Assembly (NCBI GenBank): GCA_030524665.1 | Contig: JAUNGL010000017.1 | Span: 1 to 36,308, forward strand | Origin: Lachnospiraceae bacterium | GTDB taxonomy: Bacteria > Bacillota > Clostridia > Lachnospirales > Lachnospiraceae | Reading direction: 5' to 3' | DNA: 36,308 bases | In this document: positions 6,417-14,241 of the stretch, piece after piece | How the letters are laid out: each line of letters starts with the position of its first letter | Position numbering within the stretch: the first letter of the stretch is position 1 | Translations under genes and position numbers: made by a program | The notes under the pieces: model-generated | Told to the model about the DNA's origin: nothing | Database searches by the model: none | The model's input: only the letters and a program-made list of their open reading frames with translations

Positions 6417-7874
6417 TTACTGAACCGGCTCCATCGTAACCTGAAGTCCGAGCTTCCGCAGGGTATTGAGGTCTACCTTGGTCAGCCGTGTTGTACAGTG
6501 AAGCTGGCAGCCCTGCAGTGCGGAGAGGGCATCCAGTGCTTTTCCGGCATCCCCACTGCTGGAGGCGCTGATCGAGAGTGCGATCAGAGTCTCATCGGTG
6601 TGAAGCCTTGGGTTCTTGCTGCCGAGGTACTGGGTTTTCAGTCGTTGGATCGGTTCCAATGCTTCTCTGGAAATCAGCAGCTTATCCTGGTCAATTCCGG
6701 CGATCTCCTTGAGGGCATTCAGAAGAACGGCAGAACACGGGCCGAGCAGTTCAGATGTTTTTCCGGTAATGATCCGTCCGTCGGAAAGCTCCAGGGCAGC
6801 ACAGGATACACCGTCCTGGTTGGCGCGTGCCCTGGCAGCAGCGACCGTCTTCCGGTCATATACAGTGAGACCGAGCTGATTCATCAGAAACTCGATCTTG
6901 AACAGTTCATCCTCAGTTGCCTCCTGATCGGCGTGCTTCAGCAGGGATTCATAATACCGGCGGATGATTTCCTGACGCGATGCTTCGCGGCAGACCTCAT
7001 CGTCCGTAATGCAGTAACCGGCCATATTGACTCCCATATCGGTTGGAGACTTATAGGGACTCTTGCCGAAGATACGTTCAAACATGGCGTTTAGTACCGG
7101 GAAGATTTCGATATCACGGTTATAATTTACAGTTGATACTCCATAGGCACTCAGATGGAAGGAGTCAATCATATTGATGTCATTCAGATCGGCTGTGGCG
7201 GCTTCATATGCGAGATTCACCGGATGCTCAAGAGGCAGGTTCCAGATTGGGAATGTCTCAAACTTGGCATATCCGGCACGGATTCCGCGTTTGTGTTCAT
7301 GGTAGAGCTGGGACAGGCAGGTGGCCATCTTTCCGCTTCCGGGACCGGGAGCGGTCACAACAACAAGCGGGCGTGAGGTAACGATGTAGTCGTTCTTGCC
7401 ATAGCCCTCCTCACTGACAATCAGCGGGATATTTTTCGGATAGCCTTCGATCCGGTAATGGCAGTAGACAGGAATCCCTTTGTTCTCCAGTTTTGCCTTG
7501 AAGGTACATGCCCCGGACTGACCCTGGAACTGGGTCAGGACGACACTGCCGACGTAAAGTCCGTGGTTCTGGTAGATTTCAATCAGGCGGAGTACGTCAA
7601 CGTCGTATGTAATACCGAGGTCGCCGCGCACTTTGTTTTTCTCGATATCTTCCGCATTGATTGCGATGACGATCTCTGCCTGTGATGCGAGCGAGAGAAG
7701 CATCTGAAGCTTGCTGGAAGGTGAAAATCCGGGAAGGACTCTGGATGCGTGATAATCATCGAACAACTTGCCTCCGAATTCCAGATAAAGCTTATTGTCG
7801 AAGGAGGAGATACGTTCTTTGATTCTCTCAGACTGCATTTTTAAGTATTTTTCATTGTCAAATCCTGTTTTCAT
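6417..7874 (-). CDS. DUF1846 domain-containing protein
   Basis: A 485-residue cytoplasmic protein matching the DUF1846 family (about 490-500 residues) found across Firmicutes. Recognised segments are MKTGFDNEKYLKMQSERI at the start, LEFGGKLFDDYHASRVLPGF and the P-loop-like APGPGSGKMATCLSQ at about 175-189, followed by YHEHKRG. The conserved Gly/Ser/Lys loop suggests nucleotide or phosphate binding, but no reaction is established to my knowledge. It has a GGAGG site and is a single-gene unit, convergent with mgsA and divergent from rsmD. I assign no function. Confidence 0.88.
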   Translation of the reverse strand: MKTGFDNEKYLKMQSERIKERISSFDNKLYLEFGGKLFDDYHASRVLPGFSPSSKLQMLLSLASQAEIVIAINAEDIEKNKVRGDLGITYDVDVLRLIEIYQNHGLYVGSVVLTQFQGQSGACTFKAKLENKGIPVYCHYRIEGYPKNIPLIVSEEGYGKNDYIVTSRPLVVVTAPGPGSGKMATCLSQLYHEHKRGIRAGYAKFETFPIWNLPLEHPVNLAYEAATADLNDINMIDSFHLSAYGVSTVNYNRDIEIFPVLNAMFERIFGKSPYKSPTDMGVNMAGYCITDDEVCREASRQEIIRRYYESLLKHADQEATEDELFKIEFLMNQLGLTVYDRKTVAAARARANQDGVSCAALELSDGRIITGKTSELLGPCSAVLLNALKEIAGIDQDKLLISREALEPIQRLKTQYLGSKNPRLHTDETLIALSISASSSGDAGKALDALSALQGCQLHCTTRLTKVDLNTLRKLGLQVTMEPVQ

Positions 7875-7894
7875 CCGAATATGCCTCCATGTGT

Positions 7895-7923
7895 AGTATA
7901 CTTTGTAAGTTTCATACTCTAAT
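7895..7923 (-). promoter_or_regulatory. Possible promoter of the DUF1846 gene
   Basis: The minus strand shows a good -10 TATACT (7895-7900) about 20 bases upstream of the gene's start codon, but only a poor -35 (ATTAGA, 7918-7923, at 17-base spacing). The short distance leaves room for the GGAGG site only. Confidence 0.3.
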
Positions 7924-8006
7924 CATTCCTCTTTTTTGCATTTTTGACATACATGCTCCATTATACGACACTTTTGCACGGAAAGCTATTCTTTTTTACA
8001 AAGTTA

Positions 8007-8027
8007 TAGTTTATGAACTAATAGTTC
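8007..8027. promoter_or_regulatory. Overlapping palindromes upstream of the rsmD promoter
   Basis: TAGTT-TATG-AACTA (8007-8020) and GAACTA-A-TAGTTC (8015-8027) are two perfect inverted repeats that share six bases. They lie 15 bases upstream of the -35 of the rsmD promoter and about 105 bases from the DUF1846 promoter. The shape is that of a binding site for a dimeric regulator (MarR-type sites look similar), but no regulator gene is nearby. Confidence 0.45.
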
Positions 8028-8042
8028 AGACCGATGTTTTCC

Positions 8043-8071
8043 TTGACATGACCCGCAGAAAATTTTATAAT
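8043..8071 (+). promoter_or_regulatory. Consensus sigma-A promoter of rsmD-coaD
   Basis: TTGACA (8043-8048), 17-base spacer and TATAAT (8066-8071) match the vegetative consensus at all twelve positions. The expected start near 8078 gives a leader of about 24 bases that contains the AGAAGGAT site. Confidence 0.9.
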
Positions 8072-8101
8072 AGGACTAAAATGGGCTTAGAAGGATGATA
8101 T

Positions 8102-8671
8102 ATGAGGGTAATTGCAGGAAAAGCACGGAGACTTCCGCTCAGGACGGTTCCGGGTCTTGACACGAGACCAACGACGGACCGGATCAAGGAAACTCTTTTT
8201 AATATATTACAGAATGATATTTACGGCATCCGTTTTCTGGATATATTCAGCGGCAGCGGTGGTATTGGAATCGAGGCGCTGAGCCGGGGAGCGAAGGAAG
8301 CATATTTTATTGAGAACAGCCGGGCAGCAGTTGCATGCATCAGGGAGAATCTGGAATTTACGAAGCTGATTCAGGATGCGAGAATTTATCCGTATGATGT
8401 GATGACCGCTCTGGGACGTATGGCGCAGGAGCCGCCTTTCCAGATCATATTTATGGATCCGCCTTATGGAAAAGAGCTGGAGCGCCGTGTACTGGAATAC
8501 ATTTCCGATGTGCGTCCTTCTTTTGTGGACGGAGATACGCTGGTCATTGTGGAGGCGTCGCTTGGAACAGATTTTTCCTATGCGGAGGAGCTGGGATTTT
8601 CCGTAGTACGAGTGAAAGAATATAAGACGAATATGCATGTTTTCCTGAAGTTTCAGGAGGGACAGGAGTAG
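8102..8671 (+). CDS. rsmD: 16S rRNA (guanine(966)-N(2))-methyltransferase RsmD
   Basis: A 189-residue SAM-dependent methyltransferase that modifies G966 of 16S rRNA during small-subunit assembly. It starts with the typical [13 protein letters not shown] and [15 protein letters not shown]. The SAM-binding motif [18 protein letters not shown] is at about 47-64 and the catalytic DPPY at 119-122. Length is normal for the family. coaD begins only two bases after its stop codon, an rsmD-coaD pairing conserved in many Firmicutes. Confidence 0.96.
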   Translation: MRVIAGKARRLPLRTVPGLDTRPTTDRIKETLFNILQNDIYGIRFLDIFSGSGGIGIEALSRGAKEAYFIENSRAAVACIRENLEFTKLIQDARIYPYDVMTALGRMAQEPPFQIIFMDPPYGKELERRVLEYISDVRPSFVDGDTLVIVEASLGTDFSYAEELGFSVVRVKEYKTNMHVFLKFQEGQE

Positions 8672-8673
8672 TT

Positions 8674-9180
8674 ATGAAAATAGCGGTTTATCCGGGGAGC
8701 TTTGACCCGGTGACGAAAGGACATCTCGATATTATCGAGCGTGCATCCGCACTGGTGGACGAGCTCGTGGTAGGAGTATTGAATAATAATGCAAAAACAC
8801 CGTTGTTTTCTGCGGAAGAACGTGTTAAGATGTTAGTTGATGTGACGAAGCACCTGAAGAATGTGCGTGTAGAGGCATTTTCAGGTCTTTCTGTTGATTT
8901 TGTACGCCGGTGTCATGCGGGATTTATAGTCCGCGGCCTGCGTGCGGTCACTGATTTTGAATATGAACTTCAGATGGCACAGACGAACCGCAGCATCGAA
9001 CGCGGGATTGACACGATATTCTTTACAACGGAGCTGAATTACGCGTATATCAGTTCCACCGTAGTAAAAGAGGTGGCATGGTACGGCGGTGATATCTCAG
9101 GATTTGTTCCGCCGGAGGTTACAGAGAAAGTATATGAGAAGATTGCATCCAGAAAGGCCGATGGGAATCAGGGCGGATGA
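8674..9180 (+). CDS. coaD: Phosphopantetheine adenylyltransferase
   Basis: CoaD (168 residues) transfers AMP from ATP to 4'-phosphopantetheine, the penultimate step of coenzyme A synthesis. The nucleotidyltransferase signature [16 protein letters not shown] is at the N-terminus, with the T/HxGH motif as [21 protein letters not shown] and the C-terminal [10 protein letters not shown] are also family features. Start ATG 8674 has AGGAG upstream, inside the end of rsmD. Translational coupling with rsmD is likely. Confidence 0.97.
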   Translation: MKIAVYPGSFDPVTKGHLDIIERASALVDELVVGVLNNNAKTPLFSAEERVKMLVDVTKHLKNVRVEAFSGLSVDFVRRCHAGFIVRGLRAVTDFEYELQMAQTNRSIERGIDTIFFTTELNYAYISSTVVKEVAWYGGDISGFVPPEVTEKVYEKIASRKADGNQGG

Positions 9181-9259
9181 CGGGCTTGCAGGAAGTATGC
9201 ATGATTATGAAAATCACTAATCGTCAGGAAAGTTTAAATAAAAATAAGGAGAGAGCATT

Positions 9260-9859
9260 ATGAGCAGTAGAATTGAGCAGATTATTGAGGAAATTGAAGA
9301 ATTCGTAGACAGCTGTAAGTTCCAGCCGTTATCATCTACGAAGATTGTAGTGAATAAGGAAGAATTAGAGGAACTGCTGCGTGAGCTTCGCATGAAGACT
9401 CCGGATGAGATCAAGCGTTACCAGAAGATTATCAGCAACAAGGATGCGATTCTTGAAGATGCTCAGAGCAAGGCGGATGCAATTCTGGCAGATGCGCAGG
9501 CGCAGGCACAGAAGATTGTCAGTGAGAGCGAAGTGATGCAGATTGCCCTTCAGCAGTCAAATGAGCTGATCGAGCAGACGAATGCACAGGCACAGGAGAT
9601 TTTGGACAAGGCTACGGAAGACTCCAATAACATCCGTATGAGCGCAATCCGCTACACCGATGAGATGCTTGAGAATCTGGAAAAGATTATGAGTCACACG
9701 ATCGAAGCAGCGGGAAGCAAGTACAGCAATTTCATCAACTCCATCCAGTCCTGCTATGATATTGTGAATAAGAACCGCATGGAGCTTTCTCCGCAGGCAG
9801 AACCGTCAAGTTATTCGACTATCCCTTCCGAATCAGAGAGTGAGACAGCGGAGGAATAG
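9260..9859 (+). CDS. Coiled-coil protein of unknown function next to coaD
   Basis: A 199-residue soluble protein I cannot name precisely. After a short acidic N-terminal helix it has a long Ala/Gln/Glu-rich helix (about residues 60-120; AQSKADAILADAQAQAQKI, QTNAQAQEILDKA) that resembles the stalk of ATP synthase subunit b/E or DivIVA-type coiled coils. A second helical part follows and the Ser/Glu-rich tail is low complexity. There is no membrane segment. Similar proteins follow coaD in other Lachnospiraceae and are often labelled ATPase by stalk similarity only. The start has AAGGAGAG. Its last 49 bases overlap the 3' end of ylbJ on the opposite strand, and its terminator lies inside ylbJ. 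Confidence 0.75.
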   Translation: MSSRIEQIIEEIEEFVDSCKFQPLSSTKIVVNKEELEELLRELRMKTPDEIKRYQKIISNKDAILEDAQSKADAILADAQAQAQKIVSESEVMQIALQQSNELIEQTNAQAQEILDKATEDSNNIRMSAIRYTDEMLENLEKIMSHTIEAAGSKYSNFINSIQSCYDIVNKNRMELSPQAEPSSYSTIPSESESETAEE

Positions 9860-10893
9860 TGTGAAGATACGGAAGCAGGTTTTGAACCGGCTGATGTATG
9901 GATCGCAATCAACAAAACACCACATGACAGCAATGCAGCAAGCAGGGTGACAGTCACCCTGCTTTTTAAATATTGAAATGCAAGAGTGCTGTCCATCGAA
10001 GCAATGCTTATCGTCTGGGCAAATGCGGATAATCCTCCGAAGGCACAGACGGCGCACAGCAGTGGTGCGAGAATGAAAAACGGCAGTTCACAGGAAGAAA
10101 CTGCAAGTACACCATTAGTTACTTCGAGACAGGAAGGGATGATCAGAGATGCTGTACCGTGTGGCGGAAGAAGGCAAGTTGCGGCAGCGGTGATCAGTGA
10201 AAAGAGCGTGATATAAGCCCCGAGTTTTACTGTATGTCTTACCCCCTCCCAGATACAGGTGTCTACTAATAGAAAACTGAACGCAGCGGGTTCGCCGGAG
10301 GATGAAAAGTCCTCTGTGTCTGCGGGTATTTCTTTCGGACGGGTCAGGATGCCGTACAGGAAAGAAGCACCGAGGATGCAGAACAGGAAAAACAGGGCAG
10401 TGTCAGGACGATGGACACATTCGGAAGCCAGAAAAGAAATAACGAATGCCGGGCTTACATTATTGACGAAGCCATACAGATGGCCTGCCTCCTGATCGGA
10501 GATCATATTCTGCATATGAAGGTCGTGGGTGATACGTGCACCCATCGGAAATCCACAGAGAAATCCGGCCAGGACGGCAAAACAGCCATTTCTGGAGCAG
10601 CGAAACAGCCTTTGGAGAGGAACAAAAAGCCATGAAGGAAGCTGTTCAATCAGGTGAAGACGCACGATCAGGCCGGACAGAATCATGAATGGAAACAGGA
10701 CCGGAAGCACCGAATGATACCAGAGCAGAAGTCCGTCACGAACTGCTTCCAGCGCAGTCTGAGGCTGAAGGAGCAGGAACAGAAAGAGAAAAGCAACGAT
10801 TCCGCGGCCCAGAATCAGGGAGGTGCTGCCTGTGCGGGAAGAGGAAAGAGTATATTTTTTCTGATATGATCTATGAGGAATATGATTTGTCAT
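9811..10893 (-). CDS. ylbJ: Sporulation integral membrane protein YlbJ
   Basis: A 360-residue multi-pass membrane protein of the YlbJ family (nucleoside-recognition/gate fold), needed for proper spore cortex formation in B. subtilis. Hydrophobic segments alternate along the length. Characteristic parts are LLWYHSVLPVLFPFMILSGL, the loop GFLCGFPMGARI, and LYGFVNNVSPAFVISFL. I chose ATG 10893 (MTNHIPHRS) because AAAGGAT sits 6-7 bases upstream; the in-frame ATG at 10947 has no site. It overlaps the convergent coiled-coil gene by 49 bases. It is divergent from an M23 peptidase gene. Confidence 0.88.
   Translation of the reverse strand: MTNHIPHRSYQKKYTLSSSRTGSTSLILGRGIVAFLFLFLLLQPQTALEAVRDGLLLWYHSVLPVLFPFMILSGLIVRLHLIEQLPSWLFVPLQRLFRCSRNGCFAVLAGFLCGFPMGARITHDLHMQNMISDQEAGHLYGFVNNVSPAFVISFLASECVHRPDTALFFLFCILGASFLYGILTRPKEIPADTEDFSSSGEPAAFSFLLVDTCIWEGVRHTVKLGAYITLFSLITAAATCLLPPHGTASLIIPSCLEVTNGVLAVSSCELPFFILAPLLCAVCAFGGLSAFAQTISIASMDSTLAFQYLKSRVTVTLLAALLSCGVLLIAIHTSAGSKPASVSSHYSSAVSLSDSEGIVE
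9941..9967 (+). terminator. Rho-independent terminator of the coiled-coil gene, inside ylbJ
   Basis: AGCAGGGTGA (9941-9950) and TCACCCTGCT (9954-9963) form a perfect 10-bp GC-rich stem with a 3-base loop, followed by a T-run (9963-9967). It is about 80 bases beyond the coiled-coil gene's stop codon but lies within the coding sequence of ylbJ on the other strand, where it encodes part of a hydrophobic segment. Confidence 0.8.
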
Positions 10894-11023
10894 GGGAGAT
10901 CCTTTTGCTGCATCAGTTGTAATAGATTTATGCAGAGAAAGGGACATTCATGCAATGGAAAGTTGTTTCTGGGACAGCTTTTGCCCGGGCAGGATGAGAC
11001 GAAAATCATATTTTGTATTAAAA

Positions 11024-11036
11024 CGGCATCATGCCG
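11024..11036. promoter_or_regulatory. Palindrome in the ylbJ / M23 peptidase intergenic region
   Basis: CGGCAT-C-ATGCCG is a perfect 6+1+6 palindrome in the 179-base gap between the divergent genes. It is followed by CATATAAAT, which resembles a sigma-E -10 for the peptidase gene, but no convincing -35 is found at the right distance. A regulator site is possible. Confidence 0.3.
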
Positions 11037-11072
11037 CATATAAATATAAAAAGCATCTCTGTCAAGGTTATC

Positions 11073-11888
11073 ATGAACAGGTTAATCAGTCTTTTCTGCT
11101 GTCTCTTCTTTTTGGCCTTCCTGAATGGAAATTTCTCGGAAATTCTGTATCAGCGTGCAGTTGCAGAGGGAGTTTCCTGCCTGGAGGCGGAGAAGGACGA
11201 GATACGAAGGATGGAGATCGGGAGCCGTTATCTCTCTGTCCTGAAACGTCTGGAGACGGAAAGCGGAAGGCCGCCTTCGGAATTCCTGACGGTCTGTATG
11301 GCATATGGGAACGGCCGGATACCGTCCGCACTGCTGGATTTTGACACAATGGATTATCTGCGTCTGAAATATCTGTTTTTGCAGTACAACCGGAGTGGAT
11401 ATGAGCGGCTGAATAAAGTATACCGTGCCGTCTGGGACGATGTGTCTGTGTTTCCGGTTGGGGAAGACGGGATTGTCTATGAGAACAGCTGGATGTTTGA
11501 ACGGACGTATGGAGGGCTGCGCGGGCATGAGGGTGTAGATCTGATGCCGCCGGAGAACCTGTCAGGCTATTACCGGGTGGTCAGTATGACGGACGGTATT
11601 GTGGAAAAGATCGGATGGCTGGAAAAAGGGGGATACCGGATTGGCATCCGAAGCCCGTCGGGCGGATATTTTTACTATGCGCATCTGGATTCCTATGCAC
11701 AGGACTTTCTGGTTGGGCAGTGGGTGGAAGCCGGAGAACTGCTCGGTTATATGGGGGACAGCGGATACGGACCGGAGGGGACGCGAGGGAAGTTCAAGGT
11801 ACATCTCCATCTCGGTATTTACATAAAAACCGAACAGACAGAAGAACTCAGCGTCAATCCTTACTGGATTCTGAAACACCTTTCATAG
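11073..11888 (+). CDS. M23 family metallopeptidase, membrane anchored or secreted
   Basis: A 271-residue LytM/lysostaphin-type peptidase that would cut peptidoglycan cross-bridges. An N-terminal hydrophobic segment (MNRLISLFCCLFFLAFL) is a signal or membrane anchor. After a middle region of unknown fold, the catalytic domain (about 145-271) has the zinc ligands of HEGVD (H-x3-D) and HLHLG (HxH), plus the YYAHLDSY segment. ATG 11073 is chosen because the signal segment starts there and AAGG lies upstream; ATG 11031 has no site. Its position beside ylbJ makes a role in spore wall remodelling plausible, but this is inference. Confidence 0.85.
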   Translation: MNRLISLFCCLFFLAFLNGNFSEILYQRAVAEGVSCLEAEKDEIRRMEIGSRYLSVLKRLETESGRPPSEFLTVCMAYGNGRIPSALLDFDTMDYLRLKYLFLQYNRSGYERLNKVYRAVWDDVSVFPVGEDGIVYENSWMFERTYGGLRGHEGVDLMPPENLSGYYRVVSMTDGIVEKIGWLEKGGYRIGIRSPSGGYFYYAHLDSYAQDFLVGQWVEAGELLGYMGDSGYGPEGTRGKFKVHLHLGIYIKTEQTEELSVNPYWILKHLS

Positions 11889-11906
11889 AAAAAGAGTACT
11901 GTTACA

Positions 11907-11935
11907 TTGCAACTTTCGACAGAGTGTGCTAAAAT
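11907..11935 (+). promoter_or_regulatory. Sigma-A promoter of the alarmone synthetase gene
   Basis: -35 TTGCAA (11907-11912), 17-base spacer, -10 TAAAAT (11930-11935). The expected start near 11942 leaves a short leader with the GGGAG site. No terminator is visible after the M23 gene, so read-through is also possible. Confidence 0.6.
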
Positions 11936-11965
11936 TAACAAAATCTATAAACGGGAGAAATAAAC

Positions 11966-12775
11966 ATGGAAATACAATTATGGCGTGAGATTTTGATGCC
12001 GTATGACATAGCAGTGAAAGAACTGATTGTCAAGTTTGAACATTTAATTTATGAACATCGCAGCAGTGGGCTGTATTCTCCGATCGAGCAGGTGACCGGG
12101 CGTGTGAAGACAGTTTCCAGTATTTTAGATAAAGCACAGAAGAAGCATATCGCAATCGACGAGATCGAAAAGAGGCTGGTGGACATTGCAGGTGTACGGA
12201 TCATCTGCCAGTTCGTGGAAGATATCCCCAAGGTCGTGGAAATTATCCGGAACCGTTCTGATATGGAGGTGGTACGGGAACGTGATTACATCAACCATAT
12301 GAAAGAGAGCGGATACCGCAGCTACCACGTAGTCGTGAATTACAGGGTCCAGATGCTGACAGGGGAACGTGAGATCAAGGTAGAGATTCAGATCCGGACG
12401 CTTGCAATGAATTTCTGGTCGACTATCGAGCATTCTCTTCAGTATAAATACAAGAAGAACATTCCGGACCATATCCGTGAGAAGCTTACGAATGCGGCAA
12501 ATGCAGTGATTTCGCTCGATCAGGAGATGTCCGCGGTCCGCAGCGAGATCATGGATGCACAGAATTCCTTCCAGATTCAGGCGAATCTTGTATCGAATAT
12601 CCTAAACAGTATCCAGAATCTGTATCCGCTTTCTAATAAACGTGAGATATTGAAGATTCAGGATGAATTTTACCGGATCTATGAGATGGATGATATCGAG
12701 CAGCTCACACGGTTCAGCCGGGAACTGGATATTATTGCGGAGGGGTACCGGGCGCAGTCAGTGCCGCAGGAGTAG
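11966..12775 (+). CDS. GTP pyrophosphokinase, small alarmone synthetase (RelQ/SAS1-type)
   Basis: A 269-residue single-domain (p)ppGpp synthetase. It has the RelA/SpoT synthetase motifs RLVDIAGVRIIC (70-81), ESGYRSYHVVVNY (114-126) and VEIQIRT (139-145, with catalytic Glu 140), then FWSTIEHSLQYKYKK. There is no N-terminal HD hydrolase and no TGS/ACT region, so it only makes alarmone. The length and the long C-terminal helix fit the RelQ/YjbM group, which in other Firmicutes works as a tetramer and responds to stress. It has its own promoter and sits ahead of the RsmF-like gene by about 50 bases. Confidence 0.92.
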   Translation: MEIQLWREILMPYDIAVKELIVKFEHLIYEHRSSGLYSPIEQVTGRVKTVSSILDKAQKKHIAIDEIEKRLVDIAGVRIICQFVEDIPKVVEIIRNRSDMEVVRERDYINHMKESGYRSYHVVVNYRVQMLTGEREIKVEIQIRTLAMNFWSTIEHSLQYKYKKNIPDHIREKLTNAANAVISLDQEMSAVRSEIMDAQNSFQIQANLVSNILNSIQNLYPLSNKREILKIQDEFYRIYEMDDIEQLTRFSRELDIIAEGYRAQSVPQE

Positions 12776-12824
12776 CGGTCGGAGTTACATAAGAATGGTT
12801 ATGTGGAATAGATAGGATGATAAA

Positions 12825-14213
12825 ATGGCAGGAATACTTCCGGAACTTTTTCTGGACAGAATGCAGAGACAGCTTGGAGAAGAATATGAGGTGTTTCTGA
12901 AAGAATATGAACGTGAGGGATACCGCGGTCTCCGTGTGAACACGGGAAGGCTTCAGACCGCGGACTTTCTCATGCGTTCGCATATAGAACTGGAACCCGT
13001 GCCGTGGACGGAGAATGGGTTTTACTACGGTGGTGAGGATTCCGTGACGAAGCACCCGTATTATTATGCGGGGCTTTACTATGTACAGGAGCCGAGTGCA
13101 ATGCTTCCTGCTTCCCGGCTTCCGGTAAGACCGGGGGATATGGTACTGGATCTCTGTGCGGCTCCCGGTGGCAAGGCGACGGAGCTTGCTGCGAGATTGC
13201 GGGGACAGGGGATGCTGGTGGCCAATGATGTCAGTGCAACACGGGCAAAGGCGCTGCTGAAAAATCTGTCAGTGTGGGGTGCTTCCAACTGCTGCATCAC
13301 CGGGGAATCACCGGAAAAGCTTCTGAAGGCCTTCGGATGCAGCTTCGATAAGATTCTGGTGGATGCACCGTGTTCCGGTGAAGGGATGTTCCGCAGGGAT
13401 GCAGGACTCGCCTCCAGCTGGAAGGAACGGGGACCGGAAAACTATGCGCCACTTCAGAAACAGATTCTGGACTGCGCAGTGCAGATGCTGAAGCCGGGCG
13501 GATATCTGCTGTATTCAACCTGTACATTTTCTGAGGAAGAGGATGAGCAGGTGATTGAATGGATTCTGGAGCAGTATCCGGCTCTTTCTCTGGAAGAAAT
13601 TGATCCCTATTATGAAGGATTTGCACCGGGGCGGGCTCCTGTGGAGCGATGCGTCCGTGTCTGGCCGCATCGGATGAAGGGGGAAGGTCATTTCCTCGCG
13701 CTGATGTATAAGGCCGGAGAAATAAATGGCGGGGTGAATGGGCAGATGCTGCAAAGACTTTCGGAGCAGGAGATACGGAAAAGCTGGAGGAACGTTCCGG
13801 AAGAAGTGAGAGAATTTCTGGAGCGGCTTCCGGAACATATCCGGAAGGAGCGTGTTTATGTGCAGAAGGAGGAACAGTGTTTTCTGCTGCCGCCATACCG
13901 GATTCCGGGACGTCTCCGCTACCTGCGGACGGGATTGCTGCTCGGGACGTGGAAGAAGGGAAGGTTTGAGCCGGCGCAGTCACTGGCGATGGCACTGGAT
14001 GCCGCTTCGTTCGACGCAGTTATGGATCTGCCGTCCTCTGATATCAGGGTAATAAAATACCTGAAGGGTGAGACCATTGATCTGGAAGCATATGAGAAAC
14101 AGCCTGGAAAGGGTTGGGTTCTGGTCTGCACAGACGGTTATGCGCTCGGCTGGGGGAAATATTCCGGCGGGAGGATCAAGAATAAGTATTATCCGGGATG
14201 GAGGATGCAGTGA
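12825..14213 (+). CDS. rRNA cytosine-C5-methyltransferase, RsmB/RsmF (NOL1/NOP2/Sun) family
   Basis: A 462-residue SAM-dependent RNA m5C methyltransferase. SAM motif LDLCAAPGGKATELA is at about 108-122. The two catalytic cysteines are C183 in DAPCSGEGMFRRD and C233 in YSTCTFSEEED. FYYGGEDSVTKHPYYYAGLYYVQEPSAM is typical of the family. The C-terminal third (about 320-462) matches the RsmF-type RNA-binding extension rather than RsmB's NusB domain. It targets rRNA cytosines; the exact base is not certain from sequence. The gene precedes an rRNA pseudouridine synthase by 28 bases. Confidence 0.92.
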   Translation: MAGILPELFLDRMQRQLGEEYEVFLKEYEREGYRGLRVNTGRLQTADFLMRSHIELEPVPWTENGFYYGGEDSVTKHPYYYAGLYYVQEPSAMLPASRLPVRPGDMVLDLCAAPGGKATELAARLRGQGMLVANDVSATRAKALLKNLSVWGASNCCITGESPEKLLKAFGCSFDKILVDAPCSGEGMFRRDAGLASSWKERGPENYAPLQKQILDCAVQMLKPGGYLLYSTCTFSEEEDEQVIEWILEQYPALSLEEIDPYYEGFAPGRAPVERCVRVWPHRMKGEGHFLALMYKAGEINGGVNGQMLQRLSEQEIRKSWRNVPEEVREFLERLPEHIRKERVYVQKEEQCFLLPPYRIPGRLRYLRTGLLLGTWKKGRFEPAQSLAMALDAASFDAVMDLPSSDIRVIKYLKGETIDLEAYEKQPGKGWVLVCTDGYALGWGKYSGGRIKNKYYPGWRMQ

Positions 14214-14241
14214 TTTTAATAAACTTGGATAAGGAGAAAAA

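Noticed and set aside
6270-6420. Small plus-strand open frame after the mgsA homologue
   Set aside because: It runs through the terminator hairpin, has no ribosome binding site and no recognisable product.
7941-7975. TTGACA at about 7952 as a promoter -35
   Set aside because: The nearest TATA-like sequence is only about 12 bases downstream, too close for sigma-A.
7889-8098. A 69-codon plus-strand open frame before rsmD
   Set aside because: It covers the palindromes and the consensus rsmD promoter and lacks a ribosome binding site.
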